Source: Ursus arctos (taxonomy: Eukaryota; Chordata; Mammalia; Carnivora; Ursidae). Taken from it: DNA of 64,000 nucleotides. Positions 26,101-36,565 of this stretch are shown one piece after another; position 1 is the first letter of the stretch, and the number at the start of each line of letters is the position of its first letter. The notes under the pieces were generated by a model. It had not been told where the DNA came from, made no database searches, and worked only from the letters and a program-made list of their open reading frames with translations. The stretch lies in the NCBI RefSeq assembly GCF_023065955.2, contig NW_026622985.1:203501-267500 (forward strand). The letters are read 5' to 3'. The position numbers and the translations under genes are program-made.

Positions 26101-26939
26101 TTCATTCTCATTGGTCTCCATAAATTGTTTAATTTGATTTTTGATTTCCTGGTTTATCGAGTCATTCCTGAGCAGAATGGTTCTTAGTCTCCAAGTGTTT
26201 GAGTTTCTTCCAAATTTTTCCTTGTAGTTGAGTTTCAATTTCAGAGCGTTGTGGTCTGAGAATATGCAGGGGATAATTTAAATCTTTTGGTATCGGCTGA
26301 GACCTGTTTTGTGCCCCAGAACATGGTCTATTCTTGAGAATGTTCCATGGGCATTAGAATAGAATGAGTATTCTTTGGTTCTGGGGTGTAGTGTTCTCTA
26401 TATATCTATGAGGTCCAACTCGTCGAGTATGGCATTCAAAGCCTTTGATTCTTTGCTTAGTTTTTGCCAGGGTGTTCTGTCTATTTCTGAGAGTGGAGTG
26501 TTGAGGTCCCCTACTATTAATGTATTTTTATTTATATGTCTCTTTATTCTGGTTAAGAGTTGGCTTGTGTATCTTGCTGCTCCCCTGTTGGGGGCATATA
26601 TATTTATAATTGTCATATCCACTTGTTGAATACTTCCTTTAAGAATAATATAGTGCCCTTCTGCGTCTCTAACTATAGTCTGTAGTTTAAAATCCAATTT
26701 ATCTGATATGAGAATTGCTACCCCAGCTTTCTTTTGAGGTCCATTTGCGTGAAAGATGGTACTCCATCCCCTTACTCTCCGTCTGAATGCATCTTTGGGT
26801 TCGAAATGACTCTCTTGTAGACAGCAAATGGATGATTCATTTCTTTTTATCCAATCTGCAACCCTGTGGCGTTTAAGCAAGAATTTAAACCATTAATATT
26901 AAGACTGAGTACTGAGAGATATGCTTTTAATGATGCCAT
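23113..26939 (-). pseudogene. LINE-1 ORF2 (endonuclease/reverse transcriptase), broken
   Basis: ORF2p nicks target DNA and reverse-transcribes the L1 RNA. The ATG that best matches the family start is at 26,939 ('MASLKAYLSVLSLNINGLN'), but a one-base frameshift near 26,880 separates it from the endonuclease frame beginning 'LLKRHRVADWIKR'. In that frame three in-frame stops follow: TAG at 26,398-26,400, TAA at 26,278-26,280 and TAG at 25,963-25,965. The endonuclease motifs LQESHF, GDLNTPLS and FSDHNAL can still be seen. Downstream, 936 codons from 25,923 to 23,113 are open and include the reverse transcriptase with its catalytic FADD at about 24,832-24,843, and the C-terminal CX3CX7HX4C zinc knuckle. 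The long open RT half with a crippled endonuclease indicates recent decay. Confidence 0.95.
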
Positions 26940-27094
26940 GTTGTCAGTAAAGTCTTTGTTTGTATTGGCTGTGACTTTCTGTTCTGTATCACTCTTGGGG
27001 CCTTTTTACTTTTATAGAACCCCCCGTAATATCTCCTGTAGGGCTGGTTTCGTGGTTACAAAATTGGTTAGTGACTGTCGATTCTGAAATGTCT

Positions 27095-27916
27095 TTATTT
27101 CTCCATCAATTCTGAATGACAGCCTTGCTGGATAAAGGATCCTTGGCTGCATGTTTGTCTCTGAAAGAGTTTAAATATGCTCCCCCAACCCTTTCTCTCA
27201 TTCCAGGTCTGTGTAGACAGGTCTGACGTAATTCTGATGCCTTTGCCTTGGTACGTGAGAAATTTCTTTGCCCTGGCCACTTTCAATACTGTATCCTTGG
27301 ATGTAATATTTGCGAAATGCACTATGACGTGACGTGGCGTAGGTTTGTCGTGGTTGAGCTTGGGAGGGGTCCTCTATGCCTCTTGGACACGAATGTTTGT
27401 TTCCCTTGCTAGATTAGGGAAGTTTTCAGCTACAATTTGTTCAAATATCTCTTCTAGACCTCTGTTTTTCTCCACCCCCTTGGGGATGCTGATGATTCTA
27501 ACATTGGATCGTTTCGTTGAGTCAGTAATCTCCCGTAGCCAACAATCGTGGATGTGGATTTTTTTAAAAGCATCTTCTATTTTAATTTTTTCCTCTATTA
27601 ACCCATCCTCCAATTCACTAACCCTTTCCTCTGCTTCGGTGACCCTGGCCGTCAGAGCCTCTAGTTTTGCCTGCATTTGGCTCATAGAATTTTTAATTTC
27701 TGTCAAATTCGCTCTCATTTCTGACTTTAGGGATTCTATATTCTCAGAAACCTTTTCGTTAATACTTTTTTCAATTCTGCTCATAATTTTGACCATCGTT
27801 ACTCTGAATTCCATTTCTGATACTTTGGTTACATCCATATCCATTATTTCTGTGGCAGAGGCCACAGACTCACTGTCTTTTCTTTGCTGGGGGGGGGGGC
27901 TTCTTCTTCTTGTCAT
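27095..27916 (-). pseudogene. LINE-1 ORF1 (RNA-binding coiled-coil protein), broken
   Basis: ORF1p is the trimeric nucleic-acid chaperone of L1 ribonucleoprotein particles. The frame opens at 27,916 with 'MTRRRSPPPQQRKDSES', followed by a heptad-rich coiled-coil segment (roughly residues 45-120, containing 'RVTEAEERVSELEDG') and the start of the RRM-like domain ('NVRIISIPKGVEKNRG'). A TAG at 27,374-27,376 interrupts it at residue 181. The same frame resumes with 'FANITSKDTVLKVARAKKFL', then a frameshift around 27,160-27,180 gives an aberrant end at 27,095; the expected C-terminus ('SLTNFVTTKPALQEILRG') can be read in another frame at about 27,030-27,080. The N-terminal C-run (G10 on the plus strand, ~27,890) may be length-variable. 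Confidence 0.93.
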
Positions 27917-28018
27917 TCTGATGAGGAGAGGTTGCGGGGTTGTCCAGAGCCCAAATTATTGACTGGGTCCCAGGCCGTGCCCCTTGTTTTATAGAGATCT
28001 TAGAGATGTGGGCTTCTT

Positions 28019-28220
28019 CTTTAAAGATTTTATTTATTTATTTATCTGAGAGAGGGAGGTAGACAGTCAGCAAGAACGGGAACAGAAGCAGGGGAGTGGG
28101 AGAGGAAGAAGCAGGCTCCCAGCAGAGGAGCCCGATGAGGGACTCCTTTCCGGAACGCTGGGATCACGCCCTAAGCCGGAGACCGGCACTCAATGACTGC
28201 GCCACCCAGGCGCCCCGGGT
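28019..28220 (-). mobile_element. SINEC inserted in the L1 5' UTR, with TSD
   Basis: The reverse complement starts at the right with CCCGGGGCGCCTGGGTGGCG and ends at the left in AAATAAATAAAATCTTTAA. A 12-bp repeat, TGTGGGCTTCTT, lies immediately outside at 28,007-28,018 and 28,221-28,232. The insertion is younger than the host L1 and separates its promoter region from ORF1. Confidence 0.95.
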
Positions 28221-28617
28221 TGTGGGCTTCTTGATTTTTCAGCCTGCCTTCTGTGTTCTGGGGGAGGGGCCTGCCGCACCGATACTCAGGCAACCCTGTT
28301 TGGGTAGAGTCTCTGTGTCCCCCGCGAGGGGGGATGGGGATGGGCACGCTGTGAGCCGGTATTTCCAGGCTTTTGTTCTCTGGCGGCTTTCCCTGGCGGT
28401 CGGCTATGCCTCTTCTGAGAGTCAGAGCAGCAGAGGCTGCATTGTCATAGAACAGAGGGATTGTGGCCTGTTCTCCACTGATGTTCTGGCCACTTTAACT
28501 CTGTTACTGTTGGTGCTGCTCAACCCTGCAGCGTCCCGGGATGTGCGCCCCACACCCGTTGTCCCTGCCCTCACTTCCAGGGCCGGCGTGTCTCTGTCCT
28601 TTGTGTTTCTAATGCCG

Positions 28618-28985
28618 CCAGCCACCGGCCGCCCCGCGCGCTCCCGGGTCTCCCGGTCTCAGTCTATGCCCGGTGAGCACACCGCGATCGATTCCGGAGT
28701 TCCGTGAGAAGCCTGGTGGCGCGCGCACCCGGTTCAGGGTCTCAGTCTGCTGTTTCGCGGGTGCCGACCGCGAGTCTGCCCGCTCCCCCGTGCAGGTGGC
28801 CTGCCAGCCGCCAGCTGCCCCGCGCACGCTCCGGGAGCTCCCGGTCTTAGTCTGGATCCCGTGAGCACACTGGGATTCCGATGTTCCAAGAGATGCCTGG
28901 TGGCGCGCGTTCACAGCTCACCGGTCTCCGTCTGCTCTCTTGCAGTTGCGGTCCCTGAGTTCGCCCGCTCTCCCGTGCAGGTGGC
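28618..28985 (-). repeat. Two ~185-bp tandem monomers in the L1 5' UTR
   Basis: The plus-strand blocks share 'GCCGCCAGCTGCC'-type starts, 'CTCCCGGTCT(C/T)AGTCT', 'AGCCTGGTGGCGCGCG'-like cores and 'CCCGTGCAGGTGGC' ends. They are about 75-80% alike by eye. Tandem promoter monomers are known from mouse L1 subfamilies; the comparison is by analogy only. Confidence 0.75.
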
Positions 28986-29243
28986 TACTGCTTCCCGGCG
29001 CCCAAACGCGGCGGCTCCCTCCCCCTTCCGTTTATCTTCTGATATCTGTGCGCGGTTTTACGGCTCCCCTCTTGGTACCTCAATACTCAGTGCTGGAGGT
29101 GTTCATTTGTAGAGATCCAGATGTATCTTCCTGCGTCTCAGGCTGATTCCGTGGTTATTTAGGCTGGTCTGTTACCTATCCAGCTCTACTCAGGTGACCG
29201 GCTGAAAAAGGGGTCCCCTACTCCTCCGCCATTTTAACTCCTC

Positions 29244-29261
29244 AGGAATTGTGAATTTTTA
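29244..29261. repeat. Target-site duplication, right copy
   Basis: This is the exact copy of AGGAATTGTGAATTTTTA at 22,636-22,653. Confidence 0.95.
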
Positions 29262-30908
29262 AATTGAGTTTGGACAAATGAGTTAGGCCAACTTTTAAAT
29301 GACTGTTCTCAAATTAAGCCCATATTTAAAGTATAAGACTTGGAAATTTAAGGTCCCTCAGAAAAAAAATATTTAGCTCATTGGCTCCATTTGACTATTT
29401 TATGAAGATTTTTTAATCTTAGAACTAGGGTTGTCTTTTTAAAATTAATTCCGTTAAATGTGTATGAAATCATAATGCTAAAAACATACAGAGATAGCTC
29501 AGGGATTTTTCTTATTCCTTAGTGGGTCATGGTGCTGTATAAAAAGAGGAGCAATGTGGCACAGATTATTTTACATTAAATGTTCACTCCCTGGCAGGAT
29601 TTCTGGATTTCTGGGATGGCAATATGAAGAGTTTTCTTCCAGAATTGTGAATGTAAGGGAACCCTCTGTCACGGGCATGTGATCCAGAAAATTGTCTGAA
29701 TACTTGCAACAATGATACCAAAGTCTCAAAAAATATTTAGTGAACTCTCAGTGTATCAGCTGTATTGGTCATTGTGACCTCTCAAGGCTGACCTGATTGA
29801 TTTTTCTGAAATACAAGTAAACATCAGCATTGTCTCCTTTCTCCAAAAATGTGAATACAAATTCATGGTATGCACAAGAAACAAGTATTTAGAGGTCCCG
29901 AGTGTGTTTGTAGTGAGCATGAGCTCTGCAAAGTTAACATACAAAATGCAAGGCCAATAGCATATGGTGGTGCAAACCAAACTGAAAGATTACAGTCATT
30001 TAATGGGAAACATTCAATGCTTCTGGATGCACACTGATTATCAAATTCACCTGTTAGAAGAGTTTTATTATTTATTATCTAAAAACCAAGCTATGCATTA
30101 CCAGTAGATAGCCCTGGAGACTGCAATCACTATGGAAGGATATTTGATAATATTTAAGTTTGCTGAATTGGGTGTGCATTGAAAGGTAACAGCACTGCAT
30201 GAAAAATTCTAGCTTTTTGTTTTTTTTAAGCTTGAGTTCATGCATGATTGCATACCAACTGGAAACATTATGCAGAACTAGTACTGCAAATATAGCCTAG
30301 GGCCTGCATATGGTCTTTTGACATGCTACCTTCTGTTATTCTGCTGAATAAGGCTTAACGGCCCTAGATGCACTTTTAAGGAATTAGTGATCATAATGAA
30401 AATCACAGCCCTTATTCTCTGCTGCATGGGTTGAAATAAGCATGTATGGCCAAACGTAACAGGGCTGGGAGGAAAAATAATGCTTTGCCCTCAGGAATTT
30501 GACCCTATTTGAATTTTACTCATGCTTTAGAGGTCTATGGACTTTCCTACTGTTGAAAGAGTACAAATTCTAAATGATGGCTTCAGATAGAAAAACAGAA
30601 AAGCAGGCACTGCTTGGGTCAGCATTTTGAATGAACACTTGTTCTCTTCTTTGATTATTGAGAAGCTCAGCATCTTCTAAGTTCACAGGCAGAAGCTGTC
30701 ATAATAATACATGAAGTGACTATAACCAATTAACCAGCACACAGTATGTATGTTTCCTATCAGGGTTTCATGCTTTACTAGCTATCCGTTTTCCTCTCCA
30801 ATTTAAAAATCTATTTATGATTATAAGTAATCCTAAATCATGTGATCATGTGATTATTTTTCTTCTAGAAATCTGTACAAATCTTAATGAACTAAATATA
30901 TGGCCTAA

Positions 30909-30941
<33 letters not shown>

Positions 30942-31259
30942 CTCCTGGAAGAATAAAATATTTATATCTTCTCTGATATCCCTTATGTAAGCAAAAGTAA
31001 TTTAAAGAAACAGACAAGAAAATCTATTAAAAAATAATCTTGGAGATGTTATAAGAATATCTTCCAAATACAAGGGCATCTAGCTAAATTAAAGAAGTAC
31101 AATGAGCAAAAACATTACCTTCCAGACCCTGAGAAGAATTTCTCTAAGAATTACAATGTCCTGAGAGCCTAAAGAAAAATCTCTAATTAGACGAGCGAGG
31201 TCTAGGGGGTATTTGAATGTCCTGGGAGAAGTGGAGAACATCCCTTTTGAAAACTCAGC
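29262..31259. other. AT-rich DNA without a recognisable gene
   Basis: Only random short ORFs are seen, plus an (AC)n tract at about 30,910-30,939. No exon or RNA gene is supported. Confidence 0.55.
30910..30939. repeat. (AC)n microsatellite
   Basis: This is an uninterrupted run of about 15 AC dinucleotides. Confidence 0.95.
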
Positions 31260-32115
31260 TCCTCAAGGGTTTATTTCTGGGCCGTCTATTCTGTTCTATT
31301 AATCTATATGTCTTTTTTTGTATCAGTACCATTCTGTTTTGATTACTACAACTTTGTAGTAGATCTTGAAATCTGGGATTGTGATGCCTCTAGGTTTTCA
31401 TTCTTTTTCAAGATCTCTTTAGTTATTCTGGATCTTTTGTGGTTCCATACAAATTTTAGGATTATTTGTTCTAGTGAGAAATACTGTTGCTATTTTGATG
31501 GGGATTGCATTAAATATGTAGATTGCTTTGGGTAGTATGGACATTTTAACAATATTTATTCTTCCAGTCCATGAGAATGGAGTATCTTTCCATTTGTGTT
31601 GTCTGTGACTTTTTTCATCAAAATTGTATGATTTTCAGTCAGGTCTTTCACTTTGTTTACATTTATTCCTAGGTGCACGTGTAAATGGGATTTTTGTCTT
31701 AATTTCTCTTTCTGCTACTTCATTATCAGTATAGAAAAATGCCACAGATTTCTGTACTTTTTTTTTTTTTTTTGTATCCTGCAACCTTTCTGAATCTGTT
31801 TATCAGTATTAGTAGTATTTTGGTAGCATCTTAGGTTTTCTATACATATCATGCCATCTACAAATAGTGAAAGTTTTACTTCTTCCTTACCAATCTGGAA
31901 GTTTTTTTATTTCTTGTCTGATTGTTGTGGCTAAGGCTTCCAATACTAGAATGAATAAAAATGGTGAGAGTGGACATTCTCATCTTGTTCCTGAGCTAGG
32001 GGGAAAGCTCTCACCATTTTTCACCATTGAGTATGATATTAGCAGTGGGGTTTTCATGTATAGCCTTTATAATGTTGAAATATATTTCCACTAAACTTAG
32101 TTTGTTTGAGGATTT
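31260..32115 (-). mobile_element. Old LINE-1 ORF2 fragment, antisense
   Basis: The plus strand matches the antisense of L1 ORF2 from the 'NRIESPEM' region back to the RT domain. For example 'TCTATTCTGTTCTATTAATCTATATGTC' parallels 24,233-24,262, and 'GAGAGTGGACATTCTCATCTTGTTCC' parallels 24,951-24,977. It is heavily mutated, with no 3' UTR, so it is an internal fragment of an old copy. Confidence 0.9.
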
Positions 32116-32690
32116 TTATCATGAAGGGGGCTTATTTTTTCATTCAGTATTTCTCTATTCTGTTCAAGAATATTTCCAGCACTCAATTCTCTTTATATTT
32201 CATGTTCTTAAAAAATTTTGAGAAGGCATCATTAAAAATTGTCATCTTTCACATTCATAATTTTTAATCTGAAGTCAAACTTTGATTAAACAAGGATATA
32301 TTAATATTTAGATCACTTACTTCTATTTAAAAAGCAGATGTGACTTAATTTGGTTAATATGTAAGTAATAAAAGTGATAAATCTTACCATTTTTAGATGA
32401 CAACATTCTTTCACTTGAAAATATTTTACTAAAAAAATAACTTAACAGATAAATTTATATTTCTTATAATCTGTGAATTTGGAGCCAATTATAAACCTGT
32501 TTCCTTATTTTCCCAGGGTAGAAATGCCCAAAACAAACAAAAATACAGAGCTAGACCAGTATTTGAATCTTAGTATAATAATGTTGAGTATCTATGAAAT
32601 CATATAATTTCAATAGAAATTAATTCATGAAAAAGTACTGTTTCAAATTAAAATATGTGGTTTTATTATTCATATTACTATTATTACTTT
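32116..32690. other. AT-rich DNA without a recognisable gene
   Basis: Nothing is recognisable. Base composition rises sharply in GC just to the right, at about 32,700. Confidence 0.5.
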
Positions 32691-33203
32691 GTAATAATGT
32701 TCCGTGCAGCGCTGTGAGTTGGCAACAGAAGGGAATCACATGAATGTCCTGCATCTGTGAAGGGCTCAATGGCTGCGGTAACTGATGGGCCTTCTGGAAT
32801 GTTGTGCAGCACAAGGAGGCGCCTGCTCCAGACCCTGGAGGGGCCCCAGGGATGTGTTCCTTCACAACCAAAGGGCAGAGCAATAGGCATAGTACCATAA
32901 GCCCCATGCCCCTTTGGGGAAAAGTCTCCCAGCTCACCAGGATTTCGAGCAATGGATGAGAGGTGGTTTAAGGTCGCTTTTCTGATATTCATACAGATAT
33001 GTGGATAGGGACTGTGCATCGGGCCAAGGCCGTTGGCAGGGCCCTGAGGGCAGTTTTGGGGAGGAGTTGGGGATCCAGGTTCACATGGGAGCAGGAGTCT
33101 AGGAGGGAGCCCCGAGGAGCCCAGAGGCTGGTTTCTGGGATCTGGGTCCCTTTGTGCCACATCGGTGCCCTGGGTGCTGGGTCCCTGTGGCACCTGCGCT
33201 CAC

Positions 33204-33314
33204 CCTGAGACAGCGCTGGACTTTGTTGGCAGTAGGGAACTCCTTCCTGTCCTTCAAGGAGGTGGGGCAGGGGATCCCATCGTTCAGCTCCTGCCCTGTC
33301 TCCCATGTGGAGCT
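33204..33314 (-). pseudogene. RalGDS-like exon 2 relic (37 codons)
   Basis: The minus strand reads acceptor TGTCTTTACAG, then 111 bases, then donor GTGAGC. The translation is open and begins 'SSTWETGQELNDGIP', continuing 'CPTSLKDRKEF' and 'PTANKVQRCLR'. From memory of the family, it lines up without gaps with the RalGDS segment beginning 'SSTQEIGEELINGV' and ending 'NKGQRWLG', with roughly two fifths of positions identical and the same 37-codon length. This is N-terminal to the REM domain of these Ral-activating exchange factors. Preserved splice sites suggest descent by DNA duplication rather than retroposition. No following exon is visible before the AT-rich L1 zone at 32.1 kb, so the copy appears truncated; an unannotated diverged gene cannot be excluded. 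Confidence 0.5.
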
Positions 33315-33708
33315 CTGTAAAGACAGTGCCTGGCAGCCAGGCGGGAGGCCTCAGAGGTCTGTCTGGCTGCCTTTGCTGATCCTCAGACCCAGGGGACACC
33401 CTTGCAGACACACCACAGGCCAGGATGCACGCAGCTCCACCATGGAGAGAAAAGTGACCCAGCTCGAGGGCCTTGGATTCACTCTGGCCCTGGTGAGAGG
33501 CACCTCAGGAATCCTCTTTCCACCCTGCCCACCGTGGCATCGGTGTGAACATGAAGGCATCCCCAGGGTATCCACTGCCCTGCAACCTCCTCCAGCCCAG
33601 GGCGGGACCTCCCCCACATACCCCTCTTTCCCTGAAACTGGGGGAATGGGGCTGCCCAGGGATGGCTCGGAGAGGTGGCCTGGCCTGGCCTAGGTCGCTC
33701 GGTATTAC

Positions 33709-33846
33709 CTTCCGGCCCCTCCTGGCAAAGGCCCTGCGGCGTCGGGGGCGCGGGTTGAGCCAGTGTCTGCAGCATGTGAAAAGTCCCTCACCCTGGGGTT
33801 TCTGGAAGCCAGAGCCCCGGACAATGGGCACGCAGCAAGAGAACAT
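33709..33846 (-). pseudogene. RalGDS-like first coding exon (46 codons), putative
   Basis: An ATG at 33,846 opens 46 codons ('MFSCCVPIVRGSGFQKPQGE', then a basic 'PRPRRRRAFARRGRK' end) that stop exactly at a GTAATACC splice donor. 'MFSCC' starts with a basic tail resemble the N-termini I associate with RalGDS-like predicted proteins of mammals. It lies in the correct order upstream of the exon at 33,204-33,314 on the same strand, with about 395 bp of intron between them. The Cys-Cys pair near the N-terminus could be a lipidation site, but this is speculative. The call depends on the neighbouring exon and on memory of the family N-terminus. Confidence 0.4.
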
Positions 33847-33849
33847 CTT

Positions 33850-34977
33850 TCACTATCGACTGTCTCCGGCCAAGTGAGCCTGATACGGGACTGCACTACG
33901 ATGTGGTTGCCTGGTGACCGGGGTTCCAAGTTCTGTTGGGGGTCAGTTATCAGGGAAGTGACTTCACTTCCTGGGATCCCCTCCCTGAGTCCACACCTGG
34001 ACTACCACCTACACAAACAGTGCTCTGGGCTGCTGACTGCTCATCCCCTTTCTGCATGCCATGCCACATGCGTACCCAGTGACACCAACACAACCCTCTC
34101 CACAAGCCCCACGGAAGGTCTGGGTGCAGCCAGGGCCCCAGCTTAGAAACACCCCGGGCTCTGACGCAAGTCTCCATCTTCCCTGTTTTGGATCCCAGAG
34201 AAGCCGTTGTGCCTGTCAGGGATGGTCTGTGTCTTGCCTGTGCGATAGGGATTATTCCAGCATGTACTTCTTGCAGAAGTCCACAGGCATAGGTGGGATA
34301 CCATCTAAGAAATTGGGGGAGTGGTGTCGTACATAGGGAATAACTGCCACCACATTTTCTTCCTTTCTCACCTTCTCTGAGTCTGTAGCTCTTCCGATCC
34401 CGCCCACAGTCCCTATTGTGTTGTGTGTGTAACTGTGCACATGTGTGTGCCCCAATACTCCTATTGTGCAGGCCCAGAAGATGACAGTCCCACCTAGGGT
34501 TTATGGGAAATAGCTTTCCCAGGTCTTAGGCTTTCTGATTTCCAAGGCCAATCCTGCAGAAGGCATTGGAACCTTGGCTTAGAGGGGCTGAGCCCTCCCT
34601 TACCCCTAGACGCTGCCAGTTGTGTGTCACGAGCCATCCCTCCTTTCCTCTGGGTGTCATGCGGGCAGGGGTGCCGTCAGTGGGTTGCCCTGGCCTGGGC
34701 TCCTCCTCAGACAGGTACGTGCTGGGAAGCCTCCTGCCTGGGATGTCGATGTTTCTTCTCACCCCCATACCACCTCCAGGTCTACAGCCAGTTCCAAAAC
34801 ACAACCTCTTCCCGAGCTTCCAGTGAGTAGCTAGGTTCAGCCAGGGCCCCAACGTTGAGGACACTCGGAGAGCTGGGTTCAGGCCTGGTTCTGCCTTCTT
34901 ACCAGTCTGTGATTCTGGGCAAGGCACGGACCCTGCTGGGGTCTTCCCCTCGTTGCAGAAGCTGCCTGTTACATAAC
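33850..34977. other. GC-rich DNA, no gene assigned
   Basis: Several overlapping ORFs on both strands (such as 34,526-34,927 minus) show no recognisable domains and look like consequences of high GC content. It may be the upstream flank of the RalGDS-like relic. Confidence 0.45.
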
Positions 34978-35192
34978 TGATTTTATTTCATTTGAAAGAT
35001 TTTCTATGTTGGTTTGAGAGACAGAGTGTGGGGGGTGGGGAGGATAGAGGGAGAGGGGAGACAGAATCTCAAGCCGACTCTGTGCTGAGTGTGATGCCCA
35101 ATGCTGGTCTTGATCCCAAGACCCTGAGTTCGTGACCTGAGTCCAGATCACGAGTAGGAGGCTTAAGCAACTGAGCCACCCAGGCACCCTGG
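34978..35192 (-). mobile_element. SINEC, antisense
   Basis: The reverse complement begins at about 35,192 with CCAGGGTGCCTGGGTGGCTCAG and runs through the 'GGATCAAGACCAGCATTGGG'-type body and a pyrimidine-rich segment to an A/T-rich end near 34,980. Confidence 0.9.
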
Positions 35193-36565
35193 CAAAAGAA
35201 CACTGTCGATATATTTCCAGGCAATGCAGGGAAGTGACTAGTGCAAGAGGGAAGACAAACATGGGGGACTCTGTATTTCCCTAACTTACTGCCTAAAGAG
35301 ATTTCATTTCTAGTCTACGGGTCAGGGATGAAGAATACAGGCGAAGCTCAGCCATTTCCATGAGTTGGAGACAGAAAGATGGAAGTTTGGAGAAAATATA
35401 GCTGTGGTTTACAGTACAGAATACTGAGGAGAGCTGCACAGAGAAAGAGGACCTCAGAAAGCCATCTAGGATCACTTTTGAGTTTTCATGGAATTCCTCA
35501 GTAGGGCACGTGTGTGAGGAACCTATGTGGTGTGGGGAAAATCATAGCCCAGGGGAAGCAGAGAGGAAAATGTCACTAGCCTTCACACACAATCAGGAAA
35601 AGTCTGTGCTACCAGCAGCAGGCAGAGTGGAAAACCTCGTAATTTGTGGGACATTGCAAAGAGAGCTCAGAATACCAACAGAACAATAGCAAAATACATT
35701 GAAGACTACTGTGATACCACCTAACAAACCTTTGGAAAGCTAGTCTGGAAGGATAAAATCGTCTTCCAGGAACCTACCTCACCATCAGAACAATCCTCAA
35801 GAGTGTGTGTAGAAATATAAGCCATAGTTAATATCTAACAATTAAAATTCACAATACCTGTCTTCCAACAAAAGATTACCAGGATGCAAAGAAGGAGAAG
35901 AGTTCACCTCGTACTGAGGAGAAAGATTAAACAATAGAAACCTACCCAGAAATGAAAAAGACGATGAAAGTATTGCACATGGACATTCAAACAACTGTTA
36001 GAAAGACGTTTTATATACGTAAGAATGTACGCAAAGGATGAAGTGAAACAAAGATATAGAAAATATGAAAACAAGGAAAACCCAACTTCTGGAGCTGAAC
36101 AGTGGCACGTCTAAGATGAAAAATGTAGTAGATGGGCTTTCTTTCCCGTTAGACACTAAATAGCAAAAAGAGAGCGAGAGACAGAGAGAGAGAACTTGAA
36201 TGTATGATCATAGCAGTTGTCCAGAATAAAGCAGAGAAAAGGAAGGGTGCAAACCACGCCCTGCACACAAACACTAGAGTATGTGTGAGCTTTGTAGCAA
36301 TTTCAAGTGGCCTGGTAGATACGAAATTGGCTGAGGTACAGAAAAAAACTGTTTGAAGAAGTAATTCTGATTGTTATCTGAATTGTATGAACCCTCTACA
36401 CCCATATTTTTAAGAATTCAGGAATCCAGGCAACAAAAACCCCAAACATAAGGATCATGAAAAAAAACCTCCTTATCAACCTACATCCCAATAAAATTGC
36501 TTAAGACCAATGATAAAGAAAAAATCTAAAAAGCAGATGGAGATGAGTCCATTGCATTACCTGTC
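35193..36565. other. AT-rich DNA, no gene assigned
   Basis: This contains an (AG)n-rich patch around 36,165-36,195 and short random ORFs. It may include a decayed interspersed repeat that I cannot name. Confidence 0.5.

Larger units (their letters stand above)
22654..29243 (-). mobile_element. Full-length LINE-1 with 18-bp TSD (inactive)
   Basis: In antisense orientation this element contains, in order, a GC-rich 5' UTR (about 27,917-29,243), ORF1 (27,916-27,095), ORF2 (26,939-23,113), a 3' UTR and A-rich tails. Both edges abut the exact 18-bp duplication AGGAATTGTGAATTTTTA. The 3' end is unusual: after the main 3' UTR and A-rich tail (about 22,797-22,840) there is a second, partial L1 3' UTR with its own AATAAA and tail (about 22,655-22,796), all inside the duplication. 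ORF1 and the N-terminal half of ORF2 are broken, so the copy is not autonomous, although the reverse transcriptase half remains open. A SINEC later inserted into its 5' UTR. Confidence 0.97.
27917..29243 (-). promoter_or_regulatory. LINE-1 5' UTR / internal promoter region
   Basis: This GC- and CpG-rich segment lies between ORF1 and the distal TSD copy, where L1 elements carry their internal RNA polymerase II promoter. It contains two tandem ~185-bp monomers (about 28,618-28,800 and 28,801-28,985) and is split by a SINEC at 28,019-28,220. The promoter role is inferred from position; no specific factor site is claimed. Confidence 0.8.

Noticed and set aside
27345..27962. 205-codon plus-strand ORF
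   Set aside because: It is antisense to L1 ORF1 and is explained by the low stop density of that strand.
28096..28707. 203-codon plus-strand ORF
   Set aside because: It runs across a SINEC and the GC-rich L1 5' UTR with no domain similarity.
33154..33877. Overlapping 110-179-codon ORFs on the plus strand at 33 kb
   Set aside because: No family resemblance; the minus strand has exon-like segments with splice sites, so these are antisense shadows in GC-rich DNA.
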